Position numbers and translations under genes: made by a program
Notes under the pieces: generated by a model
Told to the model about the DNA's origin: nothing
The model's database searches: none
The model's input: only the letters and a program-made list of their open reading frames with translations
Shown: piece after piece, positions 1 through 6,195 of the stretch
Layout of the letters: every line of letters starts with the position of its first letter
How positions within the stretch are numbered: position 1 is the stretch's first letter
Assembly: GCA_009927065.1 (NCBI GenBank)
Contig: RFNU01000127.1
Coordinates: 1 to 6,560, forward strand
Origin: a bacterium
GTDB taxonomy: Bacteria > Pseudomonadota > Gammaproteobacteria > Berkiellales > Berkiellaceae
Direction: 5' to 3'
DNA length: 6,560 nucleotides

Positions 1-868
1 CACGTAACGATCTTATATGCTGTATGATTTGATAAGTCTCTATTGTGCTGTAACTGATAGAGTCGGGTAAATCCATCAATGTAGCATGCATCGCTTTGCA
101 ATTACGCTCAGCTAAAGCAAATAGTGCCGTTAAGTTACCTTCTTCTAAAGACTCAAACATTAACTTGAGATCTTCTTCAACACATAGAGGCCATGTTTTG
201 TAAAGTCGAGAATAACGAACAGTTTGTATCATCGCTTGACGAGATGAATACTTTTTAGGGGATGTATCACATACTATTAAACCCACTCTCATCTGAGGGT
301 AATGATAGGGTAATACAGTTGCATAAGAATCCAAACCATCTTCCAAAACACCTCGGTGCCAATGCACAAAACCATGCCATAAAGAACGGCAAGCACTACC
401 ACTGCCTAAACGAGCTATTAATGACAATTCTTGTGCAGAGAGTTGCCAATGAAACAGACGATTTAAAGCAAGAGTTAACGCTGCAAAACCGCAAGCGGAC
501 GAAGCCAGACCAGCTGAAGCAGGAATATTAAGTTTGGTGTTGATTTTAAAAAAAGGAGCTTCTTTATTTCTAAATAAATTTAAAAAATCAAAAACTTGGT
601 TGTAAAAAATATTGTTTTTGATAACATTGTGATCATTAAGCTGTAAAGCATCTTCAGTATCACTAACCTCAAGAGTTGTCAGTGCGCCATAGTCTTGTAA
701 TGATATTGACAAGCTATCAGTGACTGGCAAATTGAGCTCAATCGAACGCTTTCCCCAATACTTACATAACGCTATATTGCTTGGGGCAAACACTGTGGCG
801 GCTTGCAGTTCATGTTGAGCAGTACGGTGACCAATAATACGAGCAATATATTCTCTACGACATACCAT
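1..868 (-). CDS. mvaD: Diphosphomevalonate decarboxylase, 3'-truncated by window edge
   Basis: This cytoplasmic GHMP-superfamily enzyme performs the ATP-dependent decarboxylation of mevalonate 5-diphosphate to isopentenyl diphosphate, the last step of the classical mevalonate pathway. I translated this frame by hand: 289 complete codons are visible before the left edge. The family signature APSNIALCKYWGKR lies at residues 28-41 (K36 matches the substrate-binding Lys of the yeast enzyme). The ATP loop IPASAGLASSACGFAAL is at about 115-131, and GSGSACRSLWHGF at about 155-167 holds the conserved Arg (R161). A later stretch, about CDTSPKKYSSRQAM, also matches the family. The catalytic Asp of the yeast enzyme lies further downstream, outside the window. 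The start is ATG at 868-866, overlapping the end of the preceding kinase gene by 14 nt; no strong Shine-Dalgarno is visible, so coupling is likely. This start gives about 18 more N-terminal residues than yeast has. Family assignment is very secure. Confidence 0.95.
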   Translation of the reverse strand, partial: MVCRREYIARIIGHRTAQHELQAATVFAPSNIALCKYWGKRSIELNLPVTDSLSISLQDYGALTTLEVSDTEDALQLNDHNVIKNNIFYNQVFDFLNLFRNKEAPFFKINTKLNIPASAGLASSACGFAALTLALNRLFHWQLSAQELSLIARLGSGSACRSLWHGFVHWHRGVLEDGLDSYATVLPYHYPQMRVGLIVCDTSPKKYSSRQAMIQTVRYSRLYKTWPLCVEEDLKLMFESLEEGNLTALFALAERNCKAMHATLMDLPDSISYSTIETYQIIQHIRSLR

Positions 869-1790
869 AATAACCAGGTAGTGTTTTTAAATGAATAATT
901 TTAGCGCCATGCATCTCTATAGGTAAGTGTACAATAGCAGCACCCAATCCTATCACACAATCACCGCCACCAGCGCCTGATATTTTTGCACCTAAAATAG
1001 CTTGATGACTTTTTAATAAGTCAAATAACCTATCCAGATCCTGATTGCTGACACCAAGCTCTTTCATATGATGTTGTTGTGCCGTCATTAACTCACCAAA
1101 ACGATGCAAATCATTATTTGTCAAAGCGCGCATCCCTAACGTTGCAAGATTTTCTATTTCTGCAAAAATTTTTGCAATCTCTTTAGGTTGTTGTTTTAGG
1201 CGCTGATTTACAAAGTTGATCATTAAGGCTGTTTTTGTTTTATAACCACAATAAGTCGCCGTCAGATCAAAAGAATGATGATATTTTACAATTTCAAAGG
1301 TACGAGGATTAAAAGCGACTGTTGAGCCATAAACACTTGCAGCACAATCACAGCCAGATGCAAAACCTTGGACTTGGCGTACAGTTTTAATAGCATCTTT
1401 TAAAATACGATCTGGATCTGTTGAATGAAAAAAAGCCAAATTAAGCGCACCCAAGGTCGCAACAACCACTGCAGCTGAACTTCCAAAACCTATATTGGGA
1501 TCGATTCCTGAAGTTAGTGTCAACTCAAAACCCGTTGATATAAAATCAGAAAAAACATTTATAGCCTCAATAACATAAGAAAATGGTTCTTTGATTGGCA
1601 TGCAACCTATACTGCCTTCGTAAGTTCCAAAGCTAGACTTAATAAGAATTGTTTTATTGTCACGCAACTCAAGTTTCGCAGTGATGAATTGGTCAATAGC
1701 TGCACATATCCCAAATCCTTGATGAACAACTGCGTGCTCACCTAGCAACATTAAGCTTGCGCATGCACGATAATTATAAACCTGTGACAC
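855..1790 (-). CDS. Phosphomevalonate kinase-like GHMP kinase
   Basis: This is a GHMP kinase that most likely phosphorylates mevalonate 5-phosphate to the 5-diphosphate, the substrate of the next gene's product. Numbering from the GTG start, motif 1 (LMLLGEHAVV) is at about 13-22, the ATP loop PNIGFGSSAA at 98-107, SGCDCAASVYGS with the probable catalytic Asp at about 145-156, and motif 3 (KISGAGGGDC) at about 269-278. SGAGGGDC, the CDCAASVYGS segment and AAIDQFITAKLE near the N-terminus favour phosphomevalonate kinase. The region around ELGVSNQDLDRLF also resembles mevalonate kinases, so the two roles could be swapped with the preceding gene. The Lys usual in motif 1 (APGK) is replaced by Ser (ACAS). 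Start: the frame is open from a TTG at 1799, but AGGAG (1804-1800) abuts that codon and sits 9 nt before the GTG at 1790, which I prefer (311 aa). It overlaps the preceding gene by 17 nt. Confidence 0.8.
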   Translation of the reverse strand: MSQVYNYRACASLMLLGEHAVVHQGFGICAAIDQFITAKLELRDNKTILIKSSFGTYEGSIGCMPIKEPFSYVIEAINVFSDFISTGFELTLTSGIDPNIGFGSSAAVVVATLGALNLAFFHSTDPDRILKDAIKTVRQVQGFASGCDCAASVYGSTVAFNPRTFEIVKYHHSFDLTATYCGYKTKTALMINFVNQRLKQQPKEIAKIFAEIENLATLGMRALTNNDLHRFGELMTAQQHHMKELGVSNQDLDRLFDLLKSHQAILGAKISGAGGGDCVIGLGAAIVHLPIEMHGAKIIHLKTLPGYYGMS

Positions 1791-2814
1791 CAGCTCCAAC
1801 TCCTGTTATTTTTTGAAATCCATAGCCATAATCATGACATATTTGTTCTATCTCTGAAGATGCGAAAGCAACAACCATTCCTGCGTTATCACCAAAAATT
1901 GTACCGCTCCCTGATATTTTAGCAACACCTCCTGTTTTTTCAATCTTATGAATAAAACTTTGAACTTTTAAAGGAACAACGCCTAAATCCACTAAGAGTT
2001 TATGATTTAATAGAACTGCCTGATGCAAAAAATAAGTGTCTTGCGTCATCAAAAAGGAATCAATATAACAATCAATTCTATTATATTGTTCATCATGATC
2101 AGACATCCACCGTTGTTTAACCAATGCAACGCAATCACCTGTAGTCGAAAAAGGTTTACCCGTTGAAATCAAATAAAATTTAAATGCTGGGAGAGATAAT
2201 GGCTTGAATTTTTTGTTTTGATAACTCGCTAGCCCTCCGTATAAAGAAGCAGCGACATCTAATCCACTGGATATTCCATGCTGAAAACATTCTAATTTAA
2301 CAGCTTGATGAAAAATATCATCAAGTCGATACTTTTTATTTTTCAATGTGTTTATAGCAAGTAAAGCACTAACAATAAGTGCAGCAGATGAGCCTTGTCC
2401 ACTTTGAGGCATAACATCTGACGCTATCACCACCTCTATCCCATCGAAAAAGTCATCAAATCCTTCAATAAGAACAGCTGCCATCAAAGCTGAAGGCTCA
2501 GTAAGAACATGTGAGATTGGTATTTCTTTTGCTAAAAAGCGAGAATACTGTATTTTTATTGCTTGATATTGATCATACAGCTGCTGATAACTCCTCGTTT
2601 GGGTTAAACCTAAATTCAGTAAATTCAACTTGATACCAAAATCAGTACACGTTGGCATGACCTTGAGTAAACAGTGTGTTCTTAAAGGCAAGGCTTGCAC
2701 ATAAGCTTTATGCCCAAAAATAACTGCGTACTCTCCAAAAAGAATAGTTTTACCGGCAGCAGTTGCGTGTGCTTTTAATGATAAGGAGGCACATGGGCTA
2801 TGATGCTTAGACAT
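1774..2814 (-). CDS. Mevalonate kinase (GHMP family)
   Basis: Likely mevalonate kinase, phosphorylating mevalonate to mevalonate 5-phosphate with ATP in the cytoplasm. With the ATG at 2814 the protein has 346 aa. AGKTILFGEYAVIFG (about 20-34) is motif 1 with its Lys present. PQSGQGSSAALIV (about 136-148) is the ATP loop, with Gln in place of the usual Leu of GLGSS. GISSGLDVAASLYGG (about 180-194) carries the probable catalytic Asp186. STGKPFSTTGDCVALVKQR, NHKLLVDLGVV and KISGSGTIFGDNAG (about 299-312, motif 3) follow, and the protein ends GVGAGVTGL. The late-kinase segments LISTGKPFSTTG and NHKLLVDLGV fit mevalonate kinase best; a swap of roles with the next gene cannot be excluded. Start: GTG at 2820 is in frame, but AGAG at 2825-2822 lies 7 nt before the ATG at 2814, which I choose. 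It begins 9 nt after the HMG-CoA synthase stop. Confidence 0.8.
   Translation of the reverse strand: MSKHHSPCASLSLKAHATAAGKTILFGEYAVIFGHKAYVQALPLRTHCLLKVMPTCTDFGIKLNLLNLGLTQTRSYQQLYDQYQAIKIQYSRFLAKEIPISHVLTEPSALMAAVLIEGFDDFFDGIEVVIASDVMPQSGQGSSAALIVSALLAINTLKNKKYRLDDIFHQAVKLECFQHGISSGLDVAASLYGGLASYQNKKFKPLSLPAFKFYLISTGKPFSTTGDCVALVKQRWMSDHDEQYNRIDCYIDSFLMTQDTYFLHQAVLLNHKLLVDLGVVPLKVQSFIHKIEKTGGVAKISGSGTIFGDNAGMVVAFASSEIEQICHDYGYGFQKITGVGAGVTGL
1800..1804 (-). promoter_or_regulatory. Ribosome binding site deciding the phosphomevalonate kinase start
   Basis: AGGAG on the minus strand directly abuts the TTG at 1799, which is too close for that codon to be the start, and is 9 nt upstream of the in-frame GTG at 1790-1788. 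It lies inside the 3' end of the mevalonate kinase gene. A second GGAG (1797-1794) is only 3 nt from the GTG. The spacing favours GTG 1790. Confidence 0.6.
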
Positions 2815-2823
2815 TAACACACT

Positions 2824-4023
2824 CTAAAAGATATAAAATTTCTCATCAACAACTTGCCGTTCTAAATCTTTCTGTTGAGTATGAAGAGCGTATATTCGTT
2901 GATGATTTGAGATCTTCACTAATCGATAATAACCACTATGAACAGTACATGGTATACTGCAGCCATTAACATGATCAAGAAGATTGAAATCATAAAATTC
3001 TTCATAACGTTTGATATCTAATTCAATGCGATTTTCTAATAAATGCATATGATAATCAGTATTCAAATGCTTTTTATAATTCGGTTGTACAATCATACTG
3101 AAAAATTCAGAAGATGATCCTGAACCATAACTATAACATCCCAAACGTTGACCTGTGAAATCACAAGATGATTGTTCCAACAAAGAGGCTAATCCTAAAA
3201 AAAATGAAGCGGTGTAACTATTGCCGATATGTCTGCTGTAATACAATAATGCCTCTTGATGGAAGAGCGCTGAGTGTTTATCGAGTTGTTGATAAGCTTT
3301 TTCAACCAATCTGGGTACAGGAATATGAAAACAAAAAGCAGAAAAGTCATTTAATCCTAACCCAGTTTCATCTTGATAGATTTGCCAAGTTTTTTTTAAA
3401 AAGTTCAAATATACTGTGCAAGAATAATGTCCATCGACAATAGCTTCGCTCATATAATTTGGCTTGAAAAAATCCATTGTATCAAAGCTACAAAAAGCGG
3501 CTTGTTCTTCAAGGGCTGTAATTCTTGGATTTTCTGTAATCAATAAAGCAACTGCTGCAGCTCCTTGAGAAGACTCGCCTGCAGTCGCTAGACCATAACG
3601 AGCATTATCTGATGTTATCAAAAGCACTTTTTTTGCCATTTTAGACTTAATAAAGCTTACGGCCAATTGCAAACCAAAAACACCACTATAACAAGCTTGC
3701 TTTAACTCAACAACGCGACAACGCTCTGAAAGCTTAAGCAACCCGTGTATAAAAAGACCACCTGCTTTTGATTGATCAATAGCACTTTCAGTAGCGAATA
3801 ATAATAAATCAACATCATCTAGTGAATGTTTATTCAAGAGGTTAACTGCAGCATTAGCGCCCATTGTGACAACGTCTTCATCTGGAGGTAAAACCGCCAT
3901 CCGATACTGACCTAAACCTCGAAGATATTTTTGTGGATCGACCTGTCGAGCCAACGCTAATGTTTGTAATGGCAAAAAATATTTTGGTGTATAAAAGCTA
4001 AAACCATCGATTCCAACATTCAT
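2824..4023 (-). CDS. mvaS: Hydroxymethylglutaryl-CoA synthase
   Basis: This enzyme condenses acetyl-CoA with acetoacetyl-CoA to give HMG-CoA, the first committed carbon-carbon step of the pathway; it has the thiolase fold and is cytosolic. At 399 aa it is full length and can be aligned with the Staphylococcus aureus enzyme over most of its length: IDGFSFYTPKYF near the start, ARQVDPQKYLRGLGQ (25-39), MGANAA (54-59), ATESAID (77-83), ELKQACYSG (106-114), ARYGL, DFFKPNY, FCFHIPVPR (230-238), GNSYTASFF (267-275) and SYGSGSSSEFFS (298-309). The catalytic residues fall at Glu79, Cys111 and His233, the same numbers as in the S. aureus enzyme as I recall it. The ATG at 4023 follows AAGGAG (4039-4034) by 10 nt. 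The gene starts 14 nt after the reductase stop codon. Nothing suggests damage; this is the most secure call in the operon. Confidence 0.97.
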   Translation of the reverse strand: MNVGIDGFSFYTPKYFLPLQTLALARQVDPQKYLRGLGQYRMAVLPPDEDVVTMGANAAVNLLNKHSLDDVDLLLFATESAIDQSKAGGLFIHGLLKLSERCRVVELKQACYSGVFGLQLAVSFIKSKMAKKVLLITSDNARYGLATAGESSQGAAAVALLITENPRITALEEQAAFCSFDTMDFFKPNYMSEAIVDGHYSCTVYLNFLKKTWQIYQDETGLGLNDFSAFCFHIPVPRLVEKAYQQLDKHSALFHQEALLYYSRHIGNSYTASFFLGLASLLEQSSCDFTGQRLGCYSYGSGSSSEFFSMIVQPNYKKHLNTDYHMHLLENRIELDIKRYEEFYDFNLLDHVNGCSIPCTVHSGYYRLVKISNHQRIYALHTQQKDLERQVVDEKFYIF

Positions 4024-4033
4024 TATAAAATCG

Positions 4034-4039
4034 CTCCTT
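4034..4039 (-). promoter_or_regulatory. Ribosome binding site of the HMG-CoA synthase gene
   Basis: AAGGAG on the minus strand lies 10 nt before the ATG at 4023. It overlaps the TAA stop codon of the reductase (4040-4038), so ribosomes ending on the reductase are placed at the next start. This supports the start choice and translational coupling. Confidence 0.8.
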
Positions 4040-5042
4040 AATATTGATCATATTTACGCTCAATAGCGAGATGACTTCGCATTAATTCATCCAAATGAGT
4101 TTGTGCCCCTAATAAAGAAAGTTCTCCACACAATACAACTGATCCAACTATTTGGGCCAATTTTCTACTCGATGTTCCATGGGGGCTAGTCGTAGCGCAA
4201 CCCATCATTGTTAAATTCTCACGCACAAAAGGAAGATCTTTACCATTCCCATGGACGCCTACAATCACATTAGGAAGAGTGACTGAAAAATATAAATCAT
4301 CATTGATGCATTCAGCATGAGTCAATCCTTGTGAGCCTTCGACGATATTTGCTGCATCTTGTCCTGTAGCAAGATAAAAAGCTAAAAGCATATTGGCAAA
4401 ATGTGCATTTGCTGAGCGAATTGAGCCTGCTAAGCACGATCCGATATAATTTTTTTTCAAATTTAAATCAATAATTTTTTCTGGAGTGGTTTTTAAAAAC
4501 TTTTGGCACAACGCTCTTGATAAAAAGACTTCTGCAACAACATATTTACCACGACCTAATAATCCATTAACAGCTTGAGGTTTTTTATCAGTACATAAAT
4601 TCGCTGAAATAGAGACATAACTTAACTCTTGACGTTTTTCTAATAACCATTTTAATAAGGCCTCTGCTGCTTTTGTTACCATATTATGGCCCGAAGCATC
4701 TGCGGTAAAAAATGAAAACCTCAAATACAGAAGACGTCCTACTACTTGATGATGCCATTTTTGAAATTGACAATAAGAAGATGTTGTTTTAACAAGAGAT
4801 CGCATTGTTTCTTCTTGTGTTTGTAACCAGACAATAACGTCTTGTGTTAACCAGACTGATGGGCTTTCCACAACAACAGATCGCGTCATTCCTTCATTAA
4901 TGATCGAAACTTTAATACCACCGGCAGCATTACATAAACGAGCTCCTCGCTGCACAGAGGGCCATAACGGCGTTTCAAAAGTTGCTAAAGGCACTTGAAT
5001 ATGCTCTTCAAATTCCTTACTGATAAGATGGATTGGCCCCAC
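4038..5042 (-). CDS. mvaA: Hydroxymethylglutaryl-CoA reductase, short or unresolved N-terminus
   Basis: This enzyme reduces HMG-CoA to mevalonate with two NAD(P)H and is soluble here, with no membrane segments. It can be aligned with archaeal/class I-type reductases: VPLATFETPLWPSVQRGA (17-34), SGHNMVTKAAE (117-127) corresponding to the cofactor-binding DAMGMNM region, ANLCTDKKPQAVNGLLGRGK (147-166), LATGQDAANIVEGS (224-237), GELSLLGAQ (306-314) and RSHLAIER (322-329). Likely catalytic residues are Glu23, Lys153, Asp229 and His324. At 334 aa it is shorter than the roughly 400 aa of related soluble enzymes, and the missing part is the N-terminus. The GTG at 5042-5040 is the first standard start codon in frame and has no visible Shine-Dalgarno. 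The frame stays open for 22 more codons (to 5108) before a TAA. That stretch, including RVANYLCNDTQRI, could correspond to the segment preceding AGPL in homologues. The glycine-rich segment that reads GTVGGGT in homologues is HGNGKD here (264-269). Family is certain; the start is not. Confidence 0.93.
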   Translation of the reverse strand: MGPIHLISKEFEEHIQVPLATFETPLWPSVQRGARLCNAAGGIKVSIINEGMTRSVVVESPSVWLTQDVIVWLQTQEETMRSLVKTTSSYCQFQKWHHQVVGRLLYLRFSFFTADASGHNMVTKAAEALLKWLLEKRQELSYVSISANLCTDKKPQAVNGLLGRGKYVVAEVFLSRALCQKFLKTTPEKIIDLNLKKNYIGSCLAGSIRSANAHFANMLLAFYLATGQDAANIVEGSQGLTHAECINDDLYFSVTLPNVIVGVHGNGKDLPFVRENLTMMGCATTSPHGTSSRKLAQIVGSVVLCGELSLLGAQTHLDELMRSHLAIERKYDQY

Positions 5043-5110
5043 AATACGTTGGGTATCATTGCATAAGTAGTTTGCGACACGATCTTGGCAAGAGTTTAAC
5101 GTAAAAAATT

Positions 5111-5116
5111 ATTGTA
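5111..5116 (-). promoter_or_regulatory. Possible -10 element for the mevalonate operon
   Basis: TACAAT on the minus strand lies about 70 nt upstream of the GTG start of the reductase gene, which would put transcription initiation near 5104. At 16-18 nt spacing the -35 region is only a T-rich stretch (TTTCTT or TTCTTT), so this is a weak match. If used, the transcript would start inside the 22-codon in-frame extension of the reductase, which would then be partly untranslated leader. A promoter further upstream cannot be excluded. Confidence 0.3.
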
Positions 5117-5311
5117 CTTGAGTCCTAAGCAAAAAGAAAACAATCCATATCAATTAATCATTCCGATCAGCATAAAAAACATGTTAAGTTTTTCTATTGT
5201 TATGTAATAGGCATTCTTCCGGCTCAACATGGATAGAGACGATTGTTTTTGAATTTAGGATAACCACGTTTGTATTTAAAAGAGCAAAAAAAAGATTAAC
5301 CAGAAGAAAAA

Positions 5312-5325
5312 ATTCAAGCTTGAAT
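5312..5325. repeat. Perfect 14-bp palindrome, possible operator
   Basis: ATTCAAGCTTGAAT is identical to its own reverse complement with no spacer. Perfect dyads of this size can be binding sites for dimeric regulators, and this one sits between two divergent transcription units. It is about 200 bp from the nearest start on the mva side and about 260 bp from the cytochrome promoter, which is far for a simple operator. It is too short for a confident call. Confidence 0.3.
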
Positions 5326-5411
5326 GTCAACAAAAAACGCAGCGTTATTGCTACTTTGAGGAGGAAAATCTGGACAATTGATTAATGTCACTGATAAATT
5401 TAAAGCTATTG

Positions 5412-5443
5412 AGCTGATTAAAAAATTTTCAGCTAATTTTTTT
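5412..5443 (+). terminator. Probable rho-independent terminator, plus strand
   Basis: AGCTGA (5412-5417) pairs with TCAGCT (5429-5434), leaving an 11-nt loop. Two A residues and a run of seven T (5437-5443) follow. The 6-bp stem is short but the T-run is well placed for termination of a plus-strand transcript. No convincing plus-strand gene lies immediately upstream, so its client would be a small RNA, a very small gene, or read-through antisense to the mva promoter region. In such AT-rich DNA chance occurrence is possible. Confidence 0.4.
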
Positions 5444-5569
5444 CAGAAAAAGACTCATTAAACTTATTACAAATGTTCCTTAGGCAATCTTAACGTCATA
5501 ATGTATCCTAAAGATTTATTTATACATTTAACTGCATGTTAGCATAAACTTGAGCTAAAAATTCCATTA

Positions 5570-5598
5570 TTGACTTCTGTTTATATCAAAACTATATG
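5570..5598 (+). promoter_or_regulatory. Sigma70-type promoter for cytochrome b561
   Basis: TTGACT (5570-5575, one mismatch to TTGACA) is followed by a 17-nt spacer and TATATG (5593-5598, four of six matches to TATAAT). Transcription would begin near 5605, giving a leader of about 23 nt before the ATG at 5628. The -35 and the spacing are good; the -10 is only fair. Confidence 0.45.
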
Positions 5599-5627
5599 TT
5601 ATTTAACTCATTTCAAGAATATACAAA

Positions 5628-6191
5628 ATGCACCAACTTCGTTCTGTCTACTCTTTTCGTTCAAAAATCATGCATTGGTTGGTGGCTATTATTGTGTTAT
5701 CACTCCTTGTTTTTGGATTTAACTTGAGTCGTATGCCAAAAACCATGAAATTCACTGCAATCATGTTTCACAAATCTTTTGGGCTAACAGTATTGGCATT
5801 AATGTTGTTCAGAATCATTTTCATTCTTCGAGATGGCAGGCCATCACTACCATCAACAACACCTTGCTGGGAAAAATTATTAGCAAGATTTGTACAATAT
5901 GGTCTGTACGCTCTCTTAATATTGATGCCTTTATCAGGATGGATCATGTCTGTTGCTGCAGGATACGTACCCAAATATTTTGGCCTTGTTGCCATTCCAT
6001 TTCCAGGAATAGAAAAAAATATTCAGTTGGCTAATCTCATGAAAGCATCACATAAAACTTTAGCATGGATCATTGTAGCTTTTGTTGTTTTACATCTTTT
6101 GGGCAATATCAAGCATTACTTTTTAGACAAAGATACTGTCGTACAAACTATGCTTTTTAAAGGCAACAATAGAATGAAGATAAAAGGGTAA
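5628..6191 (+). CDS. Cytochrome b561 (CybB-type integral membrane di-heme protein)
   Basis: This is an inner-membrane b-type cytochrome of the bacterial cytochrome b561 family, which passes electrons between a substrate or superoxide and the quinone pool; the exact partner cannot be read from sequence. At 187 aa it has the usual family length. Four hydrophobic segments are visible at about 15-32, 45-66, 88-108 and 143-160. Likely heme-ligand histidines are H16 (KIMHWLVA), H48 (IMFHKSFG), H142 (KASHKTLAW) and H156 (VVLHLLGNIKH), with H163 nearby; the HK(S/T)xG-type and LHxxGxIKH patterns are characteristic. The start ATG at 5628 has only a weak ribosome site (AAGA at 5615-5618, 9 nt away) and is the natural N-terminus before helix 1. 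The gene is followed 4 nt later by an exported protein gene on the same strand. This family often neighbours YceI-like periplasmic proteins, but the partner here does not look like YceI. Confidence 0.93.
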   Translation: MHQLRSVYSFRSKIMHWLVAIIVLSLLVFGFNLSRMPKTMKFTAIMFHKSFGLTVLALMLFRIIFILRDGRPSLPSTTPCWEKLLARFVQYGLYALLILMPLSGWIMSVAAGYVPKYFGLVAIPFPGIEKNIQLANLMKASHKTLAWIIVAFVVLHLLGNIKHYFLDKDTVVQTMLFKGNNRMKIKG

Positions 6192-6195
6192 GGTC

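Larger units (their letters stand above)
5117..5569. other. Divergent intergenic region, no convincing gene
   Basis: This AT-rich stretch lies between the minus-strand mevalonate operon and the plus-strand cytochrome gene. I see no tRNA or rRNA and no protein gene I trust. A 62-codon plus-strand frame beginning with TTG (5197-5385) is rich in Lys and Arg, has no recognisable motif and no good ribosome site, and is probably chance. A strong Shine-Dalgarno-like GAGGAGG (5358-5364) is followed by no well-placed long frame. The region also holds a 14-bp palindrome and a terminator-like hairpin, listed separately. Together these could mark a small plus-strand transcript of about 250 nt, but that is inference. 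Confidence 0.5.

Noticed and set aside
262..531. 89-codon plus-strand open frame
   Set aside because: It lies wholly antisense to the diphosphomevalonate decarboxylase gene, whose motifs are clear on the other strand; composition and lack of motifs mark it as a shadow.
855..868. Possible frameshift between the second kinase and the decarboxylase
   Set aside because: The frame change is a normal 14-nt gene overlap: the kinase ends after its motif 3 and C-terminal segment, and the decarboxylase has its own ATG at 868.
3168..3443. 91-codon plus-strand open frame
   Set aside because: It is antisense to the well-conserved middle of HMG-CoA synthase and has no motif of its own.
5145..5170. Fur-box-like AT-rich dyad near ATTAATCATT
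   Set aside because: The match to the Fur consensus is poor and such patterns are frequent in AT-rich intergenic DNA.
5197..5385. 62-codon plus-strand frame starting with TTG, Lys/Arg-rich in its second half
   Set aside because: It has no good ribosome site, no recognisable domain, and a composition explained by A-rich DNA; mentioned only within the intergenic description.
5378..5461. 27-codon plus-strand frame starting TTG after GAGGAGG
   Set aside because: Spacing from the AGGAGG is 13 nt, longer than usual, the start is TTG, and the frame runs through the terminator-like hairpin, so both are unlikely to be real; without homologues I do not call it.
5768..5995. 75-codon minus-strand open frame
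   Set aside because: It is antisense to the cytochrome b561 gene, which has all expected helices and histidines.
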